Part shown: positions 25,327 to 33,249 of the stretch, piece by piece
Numbering within the stretch: the first letter of the stretch is position 1
Layout: each line of letters starts with the position of its first letter
From: an uncultured Prevotellaceae bacterium
GTDB lineage: Bacteria > Bacteroidota > Bacteroidia > Bacteroidales > Muribaculaceae
Length of the DNA stretch: 64,000 bases
Assembly (NCBI GenBank): GCA_947169265.1
Contig: CAMVPC010000014.1
Location: 1 to 64,000, forward strand
Direction: 5' to 3'
Notes under the pieces: model-generated
Told to the model about the DNA's origin: nothing
The model's input: the letters and a program-made list of their open reading frames with translations, nothing else
Databases searched by the model: none
Translations under genes and position numbers: made by a program

Positions 25327-25621
25327 TTTTCTCAACCTTGTTATCAGATCTAACAATCAACACTTGCCTCAAGGGCGGATTGAAGCCTTCACGCTTGCCC
25401 CTATAAATCACATCACCCGATATAGAGGTCACGGTTATATATTCTTCATCATTCTCTATCGCCACGTCATCAATTGCGCTAACACCAAGCCAATGACGGT
25501 CAAGAAACGCTTCCTTGGCCCTGAACACGCGTTTGAATTCAATGGCGCGACGCCAACTAAGTATTAACGCGAGGCGAAAGTTCCACGAAATGAAAGACGA
25601 CGTTTTTCGTTTACAAGGCAA
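25310..25621 (-). CDS. Hypothetical short ORF, possibly a gene remnant
   Basis: A 103-codon frame just upstream of rsgA. The second half reads like a real beta-rich protein (DDVAIENDEEYITVTSISGD, then DVIYRGKREGFNPPLRQ). The first 30 residues are basic and unlike a normal N-terminus. No family is recognised and no promoter was found in front of it. It may be a remnant or spurious. Confidence 0.3.
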   Translation of the reverse strand: MPCKRKTSSFISWNFRLALILSWRRAIEFKRVFRAKEAFLDRHWLGVSAIDDVAIENDEEYITVTSISGDVIYRGKREGFNPPLRQVLIVRSDNKVEKICRMR

Positions 25622-25645
25622 AAGTGAGCAAAAAGCGCATATAAT

Positions 25646-25677
25646 TTTGCAATTATGGGCAATTTGCGCTAACTTTG
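25646..25677 (+). promoter_or_regulatory. Promoter of pfp
   Basis: TTTG (25646-25649), 20-nt spacer, TAACTTTG (25670-25677), about 87 nt before the start codon. Confidence 0.75.
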
Positions 25678-25764
25678 CAGCCTGTTGAGCCCATTGGATA
25701 CAACAGCATCAAGAGGTAAAAGATTGAAATTTAGATTTAACGGTTTTAAAATCAACACATTCAC

Positions 25765-27429
25765 ATGGCACAGAAGAGCATTCTTCAACAAAAACGCGCG
25801 GCCTACCAGCCCAAATTACCCAGCGCACTGTGGGGACCGGTAGTGGCCGTGGAGGGCGCTCCCACGCAGAGCGTCGACGACCAAGAGGCAATCAAGGCAT
25901 TGTTCCCTAACACCTACGGCCTTCCCGAGTTGACGTTTGAGAAAGACACGACGTCGGGCAAGACGAAAATGGAAAGCGAAAAGACCATCAATGTGGGCGT
26001 GATTCTCTCGGGCGGACAAGCTCCGGGCGGACACAATGTCATCAGCGGACTCTTCGACGGCCTTAAAACGCTGAACAAGAAGAACCGCCTCTACGGTTTT
26101 CTGATGGGCCCCGCGGGTCTCATCGAGCACCACTACAAGGAGTTGACCAAAGACATCATCGACGAATACCGCAACACGGGCGGTTTCGACATCATCGGGT
26201 CGGGCCGCACCAAGCTCGAGAAACCAGAGCAGTTCGAAAAGGGTCTCGAGATTCTCAATGAGCTTGATATCAAGGCGCTCGTCATCATTGGCGGCGATGA
26301 CAGCAACACCAATGCCGCCGTCCTGGCCGAGTACTATAAGGCCAAGGGCGTTCCCGTGCAGGTGATAGGTTGCCCCAAGACCATCGACGGCGACCTCAAG
26401 AACGAGCTTATCGAGACATCGTTCGGTTTCGACACCGCCACCAAGGTTTATAGCGAGGTCATCGGCAATATCGAGCGCGACTGCAACAGTTCCAAGAAAT
26501 ACTGGCACTTCATCAAGGTCATGGGCCGCTCGGCAAGCCACATCGCCCTGGAGTGTGCCCTGCAGACTCAGCCCAACTACTGCGTGATAAGCGAGGAAGT
26601 GGAGGCCAAGAAGATGACGTTGCGCGACATTGCCAACGACATCGCGCGCGTGGTGGCCATGCGTGCCGAGCAAGGCATGAACTTCGGCACGATTATCATC
26701 CCCGAGGGCGTCATCGAGTTTGTGCCGGCAATGAAGACGCTCATCGCCGAGCTTAACGACTTGCTGGCCCACAACCCGCAGTTCAGCACCATGACGCGTG
26801 TGAACCAGCGCGAGTTTGTCCTGAGCCACCTGAGCGAAGAGAATGCCGCCACGTTCGCCTCGATTCCGGCCAGCGTGGCCCGCCAGCTCACTCTCGACCG
26901 CGACCCCCACGGCAACGTGCAAGTGTCGCTCATCGAGACCGAGAAGCTGCTCAGTGCCATGGTGGGCAAGCGCCTCGCCGCGATGAAGAAAGAAGGAAAA
27001 TATGTGGGCAAGTTCGCCACGTTGCACCACTTCTTCGGCTACGAGGGCCGTTGCGCGGCGCCTTCGAACTTCGACGCCGACTATTGCTACGCCCTGGGCT
27101 ACAACGCGTCGCTGCTTATCCACTGTGGTGCCACGGGTTACATGTCGAGCGTGCGCAACCTGGCCAAGCCCAGCACGCAATGGAAAGCCGGCGGCATCCC
27201 CATCACGATGATGATGAACATGGAGCGCCGCAACGGCGTGGACAAGCCGGTGATCAAGAAAGCGCTCGTTGAGCTTGACGGCGCGCCCTTCAAGGAATTT
27301 GCGGCCCACCGCGAGCAATGGGCGCGCGAAACGAGCTTCATCTATCCGGGCCCCATCCAGTACTTTGGTCCCGACGAGGTGTGCGACCTCACATCGCGCA
27401 CGCTCTACTACGAGCAACAAGGCAAATAA
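25765..27429 (+). CDS. pfp: Pyrophosphate-dependent phosphofructokinase
   Basis: A 554-residue enzyme that reversibly phosphorylates fructose 6-phosphate with pyrophosphate. The long form is typical of Bacteroidetes and plants. Visible are the N-terminal glycine-rich loop GVILSGGQAPGGHNV (about residues 78-92), GGDDSNTNAA (about 173-182), where the second Asp in place of Gly marks PPi rather than ATP use, and the active-site PKTIDGDLK (about 204-212). MGRSASHIALE (about 253-263) binds the sugar phosphate. It is monocistronic with a strong promoter and a perfect terminator. Confidence 0.95.
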   Translation: MAQKSILQQKRAAYQPKLPSALWGPVVAVEGAPTQSVDDQEAIKALFPNTYGLPELTFEKDTTSGKTKMESEKTINVGVILSGGQAPGGHNVISGLFDGLKTLNKKNRLYGFLMGPAGLIEHHYKELTKDIIDEYRNTGGFDIIGSGRTKLEKPEQFEKGLEILNELDIKALVIIGGDDSNTNAAVLAEYYKAKGVPVQVIGCPKTIDGDLKNELIETSFGFDTATKVYSEVIGNIERDCNSSKKYWHFIKVMGRSASHIALECALQTQPNYCVISEEVEAKKMTLRDIANDIARVVAMRAEQGMNFGTIIIPEGVIEFVPAMKTLIAELNDLLAHNPQFSTMTRVNQREFVLSHLSEENAATFASIPASVARQLTLDRDPHGNVQVSLIETEKLLSAMVGKRLAAMKKEGKYVGKFATLHHFFGYEGRCAAPSNFDADYCYALGYNASLLIHCGATGYMSSVRNLAKPSTQWKAGGIPITMMMNMERRNGVDKPVIKKALVELDGAPFKEFAAHREQWARETSFIYPGPIQYFGPDEVCDLTSRTLYYEQQGK

Positions 27430-27444
27430 TCGCCACCTTATAAT

Positions 27445-27483
27445 AAGGTGTACCCGCCACCATGCCGGGTACACCTTTTTTAT
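27445..27483 (+). terminator. Terminator of pfp
   Basis: AAGGTGTACCCG (27445-27456) pairs perfectly with CGGGTACACCTT (27666 is not involved; the arm is 27466-27477) around a 9-nt loop, followed by a T-run. Confidence 0.9.
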
Positions 27484-27522
27484 TTTTCACCCTGTTATCT
27501 ACCTTACCACTAATCAAGCCTT

Positions 27523-28221
27523 ATGAACAAATTGCTATTCCTCATGCTTTTCGCGCTGGCACCCATCGCCATGCCTGCCGCCGAACCGCTCGCGTCGTTT
27601 TCGAGCGACGGCTTCGAGGGTTGGGAGTATACGCGCGACGCCACCGATGTGGCCCTCAACCAGAACAACATCTTGCGCAAGCGCATCACCCTGTTTCACG
27701 ACAACGACAAGGGCAGCGACTACACGTTGCTCTCGCCCGTGATGGCCGTCGACGGCCTCGCGGCGCTTGAAGTGCGTGCCACGCTCTACAATAACAACAA
27801 TGGCGACAGCCAGTACCGCCCCGAGAAGACCTCGCCCACCTTTGAGCTGGTCGACGCTCAACTCAACGTGGTGGCTACCGTCACCGTTCCCATTGAGGAA
27901 GATAAAATCAGTTACGCGCTTGTCGACACACTGGCGGTGCCCGCAGGCACAGGCAGCGTGCGATTGCGCGTGGCCGTGTGGAACGGCGACGTGCACAATG
28001 CCTTGGCGGCCTATAAAGTGGAGGTGAGTGCCTGCGACCTGCCCGCGCAACCGACGCGTGGCGATGTCAACGGCGACGGCCTCGTGAGCGGCGCCGATGT
28101 CACGGCGCTTTACAACCTGTTGCTCAACGACACGCCCGCCGGCGGCGACGCCGACGTCAACGGCGACGGCCTTGTGAACGGCGCCGATGTCACCGTGCTC
28201 TACAACCTGCTACTTGATTAA
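27523..28221 (+). CDS. Secreted protein with C-terminal dockerin-like repeats
   Basis: A 232-residue exported protein with signal peptide MNKLLFLMLFALAPIAMPA. Residues about 20-165 form one beta-sandwich-like domain (SFSSDGFEGWEYTRDA, ITLFHDNDKGSDYTLLSP, GSVRLRVAVWNGD), resembling a carbohydrate-binding or adhesin-type jelly roll. After the linker QPTR come two dockerin type I-like calcium loops, GDVNGDGLVSGADVTALYN and ADVNGDGLVNGADVTVLYN, which end the protein with LLLD. The pair is almost the same as that of the phosphodiester glycosidase at 10758-13178. No catalytic motif was seen. It lies directly after the pfp terminator; I found no clear promoter. Confidence 0.8.
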   Translation: MNKLLFLMLFALAPIAMPAAEPLASFSSDGFEGWEYTRDATDVALNQNNILRKRITLFHDNDKGSDYTLLSPVMAVDGLAALEVRATLYNNNNGDSQYRPEKTSPTFELVDAQLNVVATVTVPIEEDKISYALVDTLAVPAGTGSVRLRVAVWNGDVHNALAAYKVEVSACDLPAQPTRGDVNGDGLVSGADVTALYNLLLNDTPAGGDADVNGDGLVNGADVTVLYNLLLD

Positions 28222-28313
28222 CGCGCGATTTTCGCCCGTAAGAGCGATTTCCCTCGACCGGATGAGGCACGCCATCACGTGCTCACGCCCCACTTGATTC
28301 GCATTAAAACCTT

Positions 28314-28345
28314 GCTCACAGCTCGCAGCTCGTTGCTCAATGCTC
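28314..28345 (-). repeat. Heptamer array without an adjacent minus-strand gene
   Basis: On the minus strand: GAGCATT, GAGCAAC, GAGCTGC, GAGCTGT, GAGC. Unlike most copies it is about 90 bp past the nearest stop (plus strand, 28221) and in antisense orientation to it. Confidence 0.7.
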
Positions 28346-28405
28346 TACAATGCTTCACGTAAAACGATTGCAAACCACCAAATGCACATTTTGAGACGCT
28401 AAATG

Positions 28406-28435
28406 TTGACAGATTGAAAAAAGGGCGTAATTTTG
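28406..28435 (+). promoter_or_regulatory. Promoter of the winged-helix gene
   Basis: TTG (28406-28408), 19-nt spacer, TAATTTTG (28428-28435), about 50 nt before the start codon. Confidence 0.7.
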
Positions 28436-28485
28436 CAGCGTTTTTAGAACACATTGTTATTTTAATTTAAAATTAAATTTGAATT

Positions 28486-28695
28486 ATGAACGTTGAAACT
28501 ATTGGCCTGTGGGCAGGCGAAGTTTGGACCGCCCTGAGCGAAGCCGAGGGTACCCTCGAGCTGAAAGCCATCAAGAAGGCCACGAAGCTTAAAGAAAAAG
28601 AATTGTACGCAGCAATCGGTTGGCTCGCCCGTGAAGGTAAGGTTAACGTTGCCGCCGACGAAGAAGCTAAAACAGTTGACGTTACGCTGATCTAA
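28486..28695 (+). CDS. Small winged helix-turn-helix protein (DUF2582-like)
   Basis: A 69-residue protein that is a single winged-helix domain: helix GLWAGEVWTALSE, helix LELKAIKKATKL, recognition helix KEKELYAAIGWLAREG, then a beta wing KVNVAADEEAKTVDVTL. This is the small winged-HTH protein widespread in Bacteroidetes, named DUF2582 in some databases. It is acidic overall and highly regular, and its target is unknown. It is monocistronic, and a strong hairpin follows at 28765-28802. Confidence 0.88.
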   Translation: MNVETIGLWAGEVWTALSEAEGTLELKAIKKATKLKEKELYAAIGWLAREGKVNVAADEEAKTVDVTLI

Positions 28696-28764
28696 TTAAT
28701 ACAGCTAAGGGAAACTAAGACTCACACGCGACACACCCGCGCATTTTGCCGGGTTGTGAATTCA

Positions 28765-28802
28765 GCAAGCGCGCTGCCCCCGTCCGGGAGCAGCGCACTT
28801 GC
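28765..28802 (+). terminator. Hairpin after the winged-helix gene
   Basis: GCAAGCGCGCTGC (28765-28777) pairs with GCAGCGCACTTGC (28790-28802), with one mismatch. The T-run after it is weak (GTTGTATT), so termination strength is uncertain. Confidence 0.55.
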
Positions 28803-28901
28803 GTTGTATTGGAGGGAGATGACGACGACAGTCGCCGGCTTACTGAGCGGTTTGCGCAATGGATTGCAGAGGATATAAACGCTTTTTTTAGCAAAAACAT
28901 G

Positions 28902-28931
28902 TTGTATAACATAAAAAACGGTTTACCTTTG
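28902..28931 (+). promoter_or_regulatory. Orphan promoter with no gene behind it
   Basis: TTG (28902-28904), 19-nt spacer, TACCTTTG (28924-28931): a full consensus match. It is followed by about 150 nt without a convincing ORF and then an intrinsic terminator. Confidence 0.7.
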
Positions 28932-28937
28932 CATCAG

Positions 28938-29088
28938 TTTTCATGGTATTAGTTTTTAAGGTTATGAAATAACGGGCGTCGTGATGACGGTTTTTATTTC
29001 AATTTGTTTTAAGGTTTATGTTAATGGTAATAAAAAGGTTCAATTAGTTAAGCAATCCTCGGCAGCGATGTCGAGGATACTTTTTTTG
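28938..29088 (+). ncRNA. Candidate small RNA with own promoter and terminator
   Basis: The transcript would start near 28938 and end at a clean terminator: ATCCTCG (29055-29061) pairs with CGAGGAT (29072-29078), followed by seven T residues (29081-29087). Inside are only very short frames (ATG-GTA-TTA-G at 28943, ATG-AAA-TAA at 28964). The one longer frame (from 28984) runs through the terminator. The RNA is AT-rich and carries two similar segments, GTTTTTAAGGTTATG (28952-28966) and GTTTTAAGGTTTATG (29006-29020), plus a short GGGCGTC/GATGACGG stem. The next gene has its own promoter at 29122-29151, so a leader role is less likely. Family not recognised. Confidence 0.55.
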
Positions 29089-29121
29089 GGCAGATACCCT
29101 ATTTTTTTTTGGGAAAAAACC

Positions 29122-29151
29122 TTGATATGCTGAAAATATTTACTAAATTTG
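29122..29151 (+). promoter_or_regulatory. Promoter of the 1242-aa adhesin-like gene
   Basis: TTG (29122-29124), 19-nt spacer, TAAATTTG (29144-29151), about 93 nt before the start codon. Confidence 0.7.
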
Positions 29152-29243
29152 CCATTATTATTACAATTTCTTTAATTTACAACCTTTTTAGATAGGATTC
29201 TTTGTACAATTAACTATATTTATTCACTTAATTTTCAGCATTC

Positions 29244-32200
29244 ATGATGAAAAAGTCATTACTTCTAATTTTGATTGCGGTGCTGGCGGCCATTGTGCCT
29301 GCCCGCGCCTTGGAGACAGTGACCGTGAACGACGGGACAGCGCGTGAGAATCACGTTCCCGTCTATGGTTACTATGCCGACAACTACCAGAAGAGTGCTT
29401 ACATCGTTCCCGCCGCGGATTTGACCGCGGTAAACGGCGGTACCATCGTCGCGTTGACATGGTATCTCCAGACAGCCGCGTCAACCGACTTTGGGATAGC
29501 CACATTCCAAATCGTCCTCAAGGAGGTGGAAGCAACCACTGTGACCGATTTCAGCGATGTAGACGCGGCCACAGTAGTCTATGAGGGTCAGTTGGACTTA
29601 ACTAAGAATGAAGTCACCATCAATTTCGCCACGCCATTCAACTATCAAGGCGGCAACCTGCTTGTGGGTGTGCGCGAAACCGTGAAGGATGACTATGCCA
29701 GCGCCACCTTCTATGGAGTGTCGACCGAAGAGAACTCGAGCATTTACGGCTACAACAGCTCCTCGCTCGACAATGTGAGCGCCAATGGGGTGAAGTTCCT
29801 CCCGAAAACCACATTTTCCTACTCTCCCGCCGGAGTGGTCTTCATCGACAAGCCCAAGAACTTAACGGTGAGCGACATCCTGACCAACAGCGCCACGGTG
29901 ACGTGGACGGCCGGCGGCAGCGAAACCACCTGGAACTTCGCTTACAAGAAAGCGGCCGACGAGCAGTGGAACGAAGAACAGGTGTCCGCCCCCAGCTATG
30001 AGTTTGACATGCTTGACAATGGCACCACCTATGATGTGCGCGTGCAAGCTGTCACAAGTGACGGCACAAGCGAATGGGCCACTGCCCAGTTCTCCACGCC
30101 CTTGTGCGACGAGAGCGACAAGGTGGCGGTTAACTACTCGTTTACCGATGCCTACGGCGACAGCTGGAACGGCAACCAAATTCAAGTCGTGAACACGGTC
30201 ACCGGCATCGTCGAGTACACGCTCACATGCCCCAGCAACTACAAAACGCCTTCGACCTACGACGGCACGATCAATTTGTGTGTGGGCACGCAGTACAACT
30301 TTGTGTGGGTGAAGGGCAACTATCCCGACGAAGTCATCTTCACTTTCTCGAACGAGGAAGGCGAAATCTTCAGCTGCCCATCGGGCACAGCCACCGGCTA
30401 CACCAACGGCCAGGTCATCTTCAGTTATACGCCCGAGCGCAACCTTTATCCGCGTCCCGGCGGCTTGACGGCCGGCAATGTGACCTATAACAGCGCTGTG
30501 CTGAGTTGGACACCGGGCGGCGAGGAAACCGCATGGCAAATCGTGTATGCCGCCGGCGCTGACTTTGATCCCGACGGCATCGATATGATTCCCGTCGATG
30601 TGACCGGCACCCCGAGCGCCACGCTCACGGGTCTGGACGTGGAAACGACCTACTACGCCTACGTGCGCGGCAACTATGGCGACGGCAACATGAGCAAGTG
30701 GAGCGAGGTGTGCTCGTTCACCACGCTTGAGCAGTTCAGCAAGCCCACCGACCTGACCATCGATGACGTGAAGTCCACCAGCATGACGGCAAGCTGGAAC
30801 GGCACTGCCCCGAGTTACAATGTGCGCTATCGCGTGTTGAATGGCCTGTTTGAGAGCTTTGAGAGTGGCGACATCCCCACCGGTTGGACAATTGTCGATG
30901 CCGACGCAGACGGCCTCAACTGGGAAGTAGTGAACCCGTCGACCTACTTCTCAGCGTCCGCTGGCCTGAGTGCCTTCGATGGCAACTACACAGTTATGTC
31001 ACGAAGCTACAACGGCTCCATCTTAACGCCCGACAACTGGCTCATCTCCCCGAAGGTGGATTTAGGTGGCACACTCAATTACTGGGTCTGTGGCGATCCC
31101 TCTTATCCCGAGACTTACCAAATTTTTGTCTCTACCACCAACACCGACCTCGAGAGCTTTGAGCCTCTTACCGATAAGCTGCAGTCGCCCACCCAAAGCG
31201 GATGGTTCAACGAATCGTTCAGCCTCAGCGCCTATGCCGGCCAGCAGGGCTATATCGCATTCCGCAACTACGACTGCGAAAACATGGATCTCATCCTTAT
31301 TGATGCCGTCTCAATCTTAAGCGCCACTGACACCGATTGGACCGTGGTGGAGAACGTGACCAGCCCCGCCACGATTACCAGCCTCAACCCCGAGACCACC
31401 TACGAGCTGCAAGTGCAGGCGGTTTACAATGAAGGCTCCTCGAACTGGACCGATAGCCAAACGTTCACCACGCCCGATCTCGTGGCCATTCCTGAGATTG
31501 CGAGCATGGAACCGACCGACCACAATGCCACCATCACCTGGACCGGCGCGCAAGAAACCTATAACCTGCGCTACCGCACCAGCGTGAAGAAAGTGGGCTT
31601 CTACGATGACTTTGAGAGCGGGACACTCACCGGCTGGACCAACCTCGACGAGGATGGTGATGGCAACAAGTGGTATGCCGTTACAATGACAAACCCGGTT
31701 GACGGCAACGGCAACCCCACCACGTTCGACGCTTATTGCGCCACGTCGGCCAGCTACAACGGTAGCGCTCTCACTCCCGACAACTGGCTGATTTCTCCGC
31801 AAGTGGAGCTCAAGGGCAGCCTGTCGGTGTGGTTACGAAACCAAGACCCGAACTATGCCGAGAATTTCGCCATCTATCTGTCGACCACGGGCACCGCGGT
31901 GGAGGACTTCACCACCGTGCTTGTCGCCGAGACTGCGGCCCCGAGTGTGTATACCGAATTCACTGCCGACCTGAGCGAATATAACGGAGCTAAGGGCTAC
32001 ATCGCCATCCGCCACTTCGACACGAAAGACATGTTCCGCCTCAATGTGGACAACTTCCACGTGAAGCATGGCGAGGACATCCCCGCCGGCGAGTGGATAG
32101 TGGTTGAGAACGTGACTTCGCCCTACACTATCGAGGGTCTTGACCCCAACACGAAGTACGACGTCGAAATTCAAGGTGTGGTTGATGCCGAAACCCTTAC

Positions 32201-32972
32201 CGAGTGGACTGCTACCAAATGGTTCAGAACTGAAAAGGCTCCCTTGACGCTGGCTCAGGCCCTTGAGGGCGAAGCAGGCGACGTGACCATTTCCAGTGAC
32301 CTGAAGGTGGTTGAAGTCACTACCGACTTTGCCTCGGCCAGCGATGGCGAAGGCAACTGGATTTTGCTCTTCAGCGACACGCCGCTCACCAAGGGTGCTG
32401 TTATCGCCAACCTGAAGGGCGAAATTGGCGGTCTTGACGTGAATCCGCAAATGTATGTCGAAAGCTTCGACGAAAGCAACGCCGTCGTGGAAGTGGAAAT
32501 TCCCACGCTCGACCTCCGCTTGATTCACCGTGAGGAAATCACCGCCCTCAAGTCGGGCCAGATGGCTACTTTCGTGGGTTACTACAACGCCGACAGTCAC
32601 GAGGTGTGCGCCTTCAGCCCCGACACTCAATATGGCGGTCTGCACCTGCAGTCGAGCACCAACTACATGATAGGCTCGATTGTCGAAGGCAAGCAGCAAA
32701 AGTTCACCGGCCTGATTCAACTCGCCGAGGCTTGGGACGCACCCGCCGGCGCTCCGGCCCGTGTGCCCATCGACGACGACAATGCCTTTGAGAACGTGAT
32801 TGTCTACATCACCGAGGCTACGGTGCCCACCGGCATCGCCGACGTGAAGGCACTCGACGGCAAGGAAATCCAGGGCATCTACAACGTGAACGGCCAGCGT
32901 GTGACACGTCCCGAGGGCGGTGTGTACATCATCCGCTACACCGACGGCACCGCCGCCAAGGTTCGTTTCTAA
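29244..32972 (+). CDS. Large secreted protein with Fn3 and cleaved-adhesin-type domains
   Basis: A 1242-residue exported protein (signal peptide MMKKSLLLILIAVLAAIVPARA). An N-terminal beta domain (about residues 25-195) precedes fibronectin type III units at about 202-290, 402-495 and from 502. Two choice-of-anchor J/cleaved-adhesin modules follow at about 532-692 (FESGDIPTGWTIVDADADG) and 780-945 (FESGTLTGWTNLDEDGDG). Each has SYNGS, LTPDNWLISP and later FR or IRxxD signatures, as in the haemagglutinin regions of Porphyromonas gingipains. The last 45 residues (IYNVNGQRVTRPEGGVYIIR) are a T9SS-like C-terminal tail. No protease domain is visible, so an adhesive or glycan-binding role is inferred. 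Confidence 0.85.
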   Translation: MMKKSLLLILIAVLAAIVPARALETVTVNDGTARENHVPVYGYYADNYQKSAYIVPAADLTAVNGGTIVALTWYLQTAASTDFGIATFQIVLKEVEATTVTDFSDVDAATVVYEGQLDLTKNEVTINFATPFNYQGGNLLVGVRETVKDDYASATFYGVSTEENSSIYGYNSSSLDNVSANGVKFLPKTTFSYSPAGVVFIDKPKNLTVSDILTNSATVTWTAGGSETTWNFAYKKAADEQWNEEQVSAPSYEFDMLDNGTTYDVRVQAVTSDGTSEWATAQFSTPLCDESDKVAVNYSFTDAYGDSWNGNQIQVVNTVTGIVEYTLTCPSNYKTPSTYDGTINLCVGTQYNFVWVKGNYPDEVIFTFSNEEGEIFSCPSGTATGYTNGQVIFSYTPERNLYPRPGGLTAGNVTYNSAVLSWTPGGEETAWQIVYAAGADFDPDGIDMIPVDVTGTPSATLTGLDVETTYYAYVRGNYGDGNMSKWSEVCSFTTLEQFSKPTDLTIDDVKSTSMTASWNGTAPSYNVRYRVLNGLFESFESGDIPTGWTIVDADADGLNWEVVNPSTYFSASAGLSAFDGNYTVMSRSYNGSILTPDNWLISPKVDLGGTLNYWVCGDPSYPETYQIFVSTTNTDLESFEPLTDKLQSPTQSGWFNESFSLSAYAGQQGYIAFRNYDCENMDLILIDAVSILSATDTDWTVVENVTSPATITSLNPETTYELQVQAVYNEGSSNWTDSQTFTTPDLVAIPEIASMEPTDHNATITWTGAQETYNLRYRTSVKKVGFYDDFESGTLTGWTNLDEDGDGNKWYAVTMTNPVDGNGNPTTFDAYCATSASYNGSALTPDNWLISPQVELKGSLSVWLRNQDPNYAENFAIYLSTTGTAVEDFTTVLVAETAAPSVYTEFTADLSEYNGAKGYIAIRHFDTKDMFRLNVDNFHVKHGEDIPAGEWIVVENVTSPYTIEGLDPNTKYDVEIQGVVDAETLTEWTATKWFRTEKAPLTLAQALEGEAGDVTISSDLKVVEVTTDFASASDGEGNWILLFSDTPLTKGAVIANLKGEIGGLDVNPQMYVESFDESNAVVEVEIPTLDLRLIHREEITALKSGQMATFVGYYNADSHEVCAFSPDTQYGGLHLQSSTNYMIGSIVEGKQQKFTGLIQLAEAWDAPAGAPARVPIDDDNAFENVIVYITEATVPTGIADVKALDGKEIQGIYNVNGQRVTRPEGGVYIIRYTDGTAAKVRF

Positions 32973-32999
32973 GTTCCCGTTCCCCCTTTACCTATAAAG

Positions 33000-33030
33000 A
33001 GCGGCACCCGCGCGGGTGCCGCTTTTTTTT
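33000..33030 (+). terminator. Terminator of the adhesin-like gene
   Basis: AGCGGCACCCG (33000-33010) pairs perfectly with CGGGTGCCGCT (33013-33023) around a 2-nt centre, followed by a run of T residues. Confidence 0.9.
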
Positions 33031-33102
33031 CGCGCTGTGGCACAAAATCTTATGCGATACAACCACAAAGCCGCCTTGGCGCCACAGTCATCTTTTCAAA
33101 AC

Positions 33103-33199
33103 GCGAATTTCGCGAATCCCGCGAATTTCACAAACTTTTATATCCCAAAATGGAACGATAAATTTAATTCGTGAAATTCGCTTGATTCGCGAAATTCGC
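33103..33199. repeat. Long inverted repeat of the GCGAAATTCGC type
   Basis: The left arm (33103-33131) and right arm (33171-33199) are 29 nt each and complementary at 27 positions, separated by 39 nt. Each arm contains GCGAA and TTCGC blocks at about 9-nt intervals. It sits between convergent genes. I recall similar TTCGCGAAATTCG-type intergenic repeats from other Bacteroidales genomes. Confidence 0.85.
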
Positions 33200-33209
33200 A
33201 TTATGATTC

Positions 33210-33249
33210 GCTCAAAGCTCGCGGCTCAGAGCTCAAAGCTCAAGCTCAA
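33210..33249 (-). repeat. GAGCYNN heptamer array behind nifJ
   Basis: On the minus strand it overlaps the nifJ TGA stop (33248-33246): GAGCTT, GAGCTTT, GAGCTCT, GAGCCGC, GAGCTTT, GAGC. The first unit is one base short. It abuts the right arm of the inverted repeat. Confidence 0.8.

Noticed and set aside
28984-29133. Protein-coding frame inside the small-RNA candidate (MTVFISICFKVYVNG...)
   Set aside because: It reads through the intrinsic terminator at 29055-29088 and ends beyond it, with no family resemblance.
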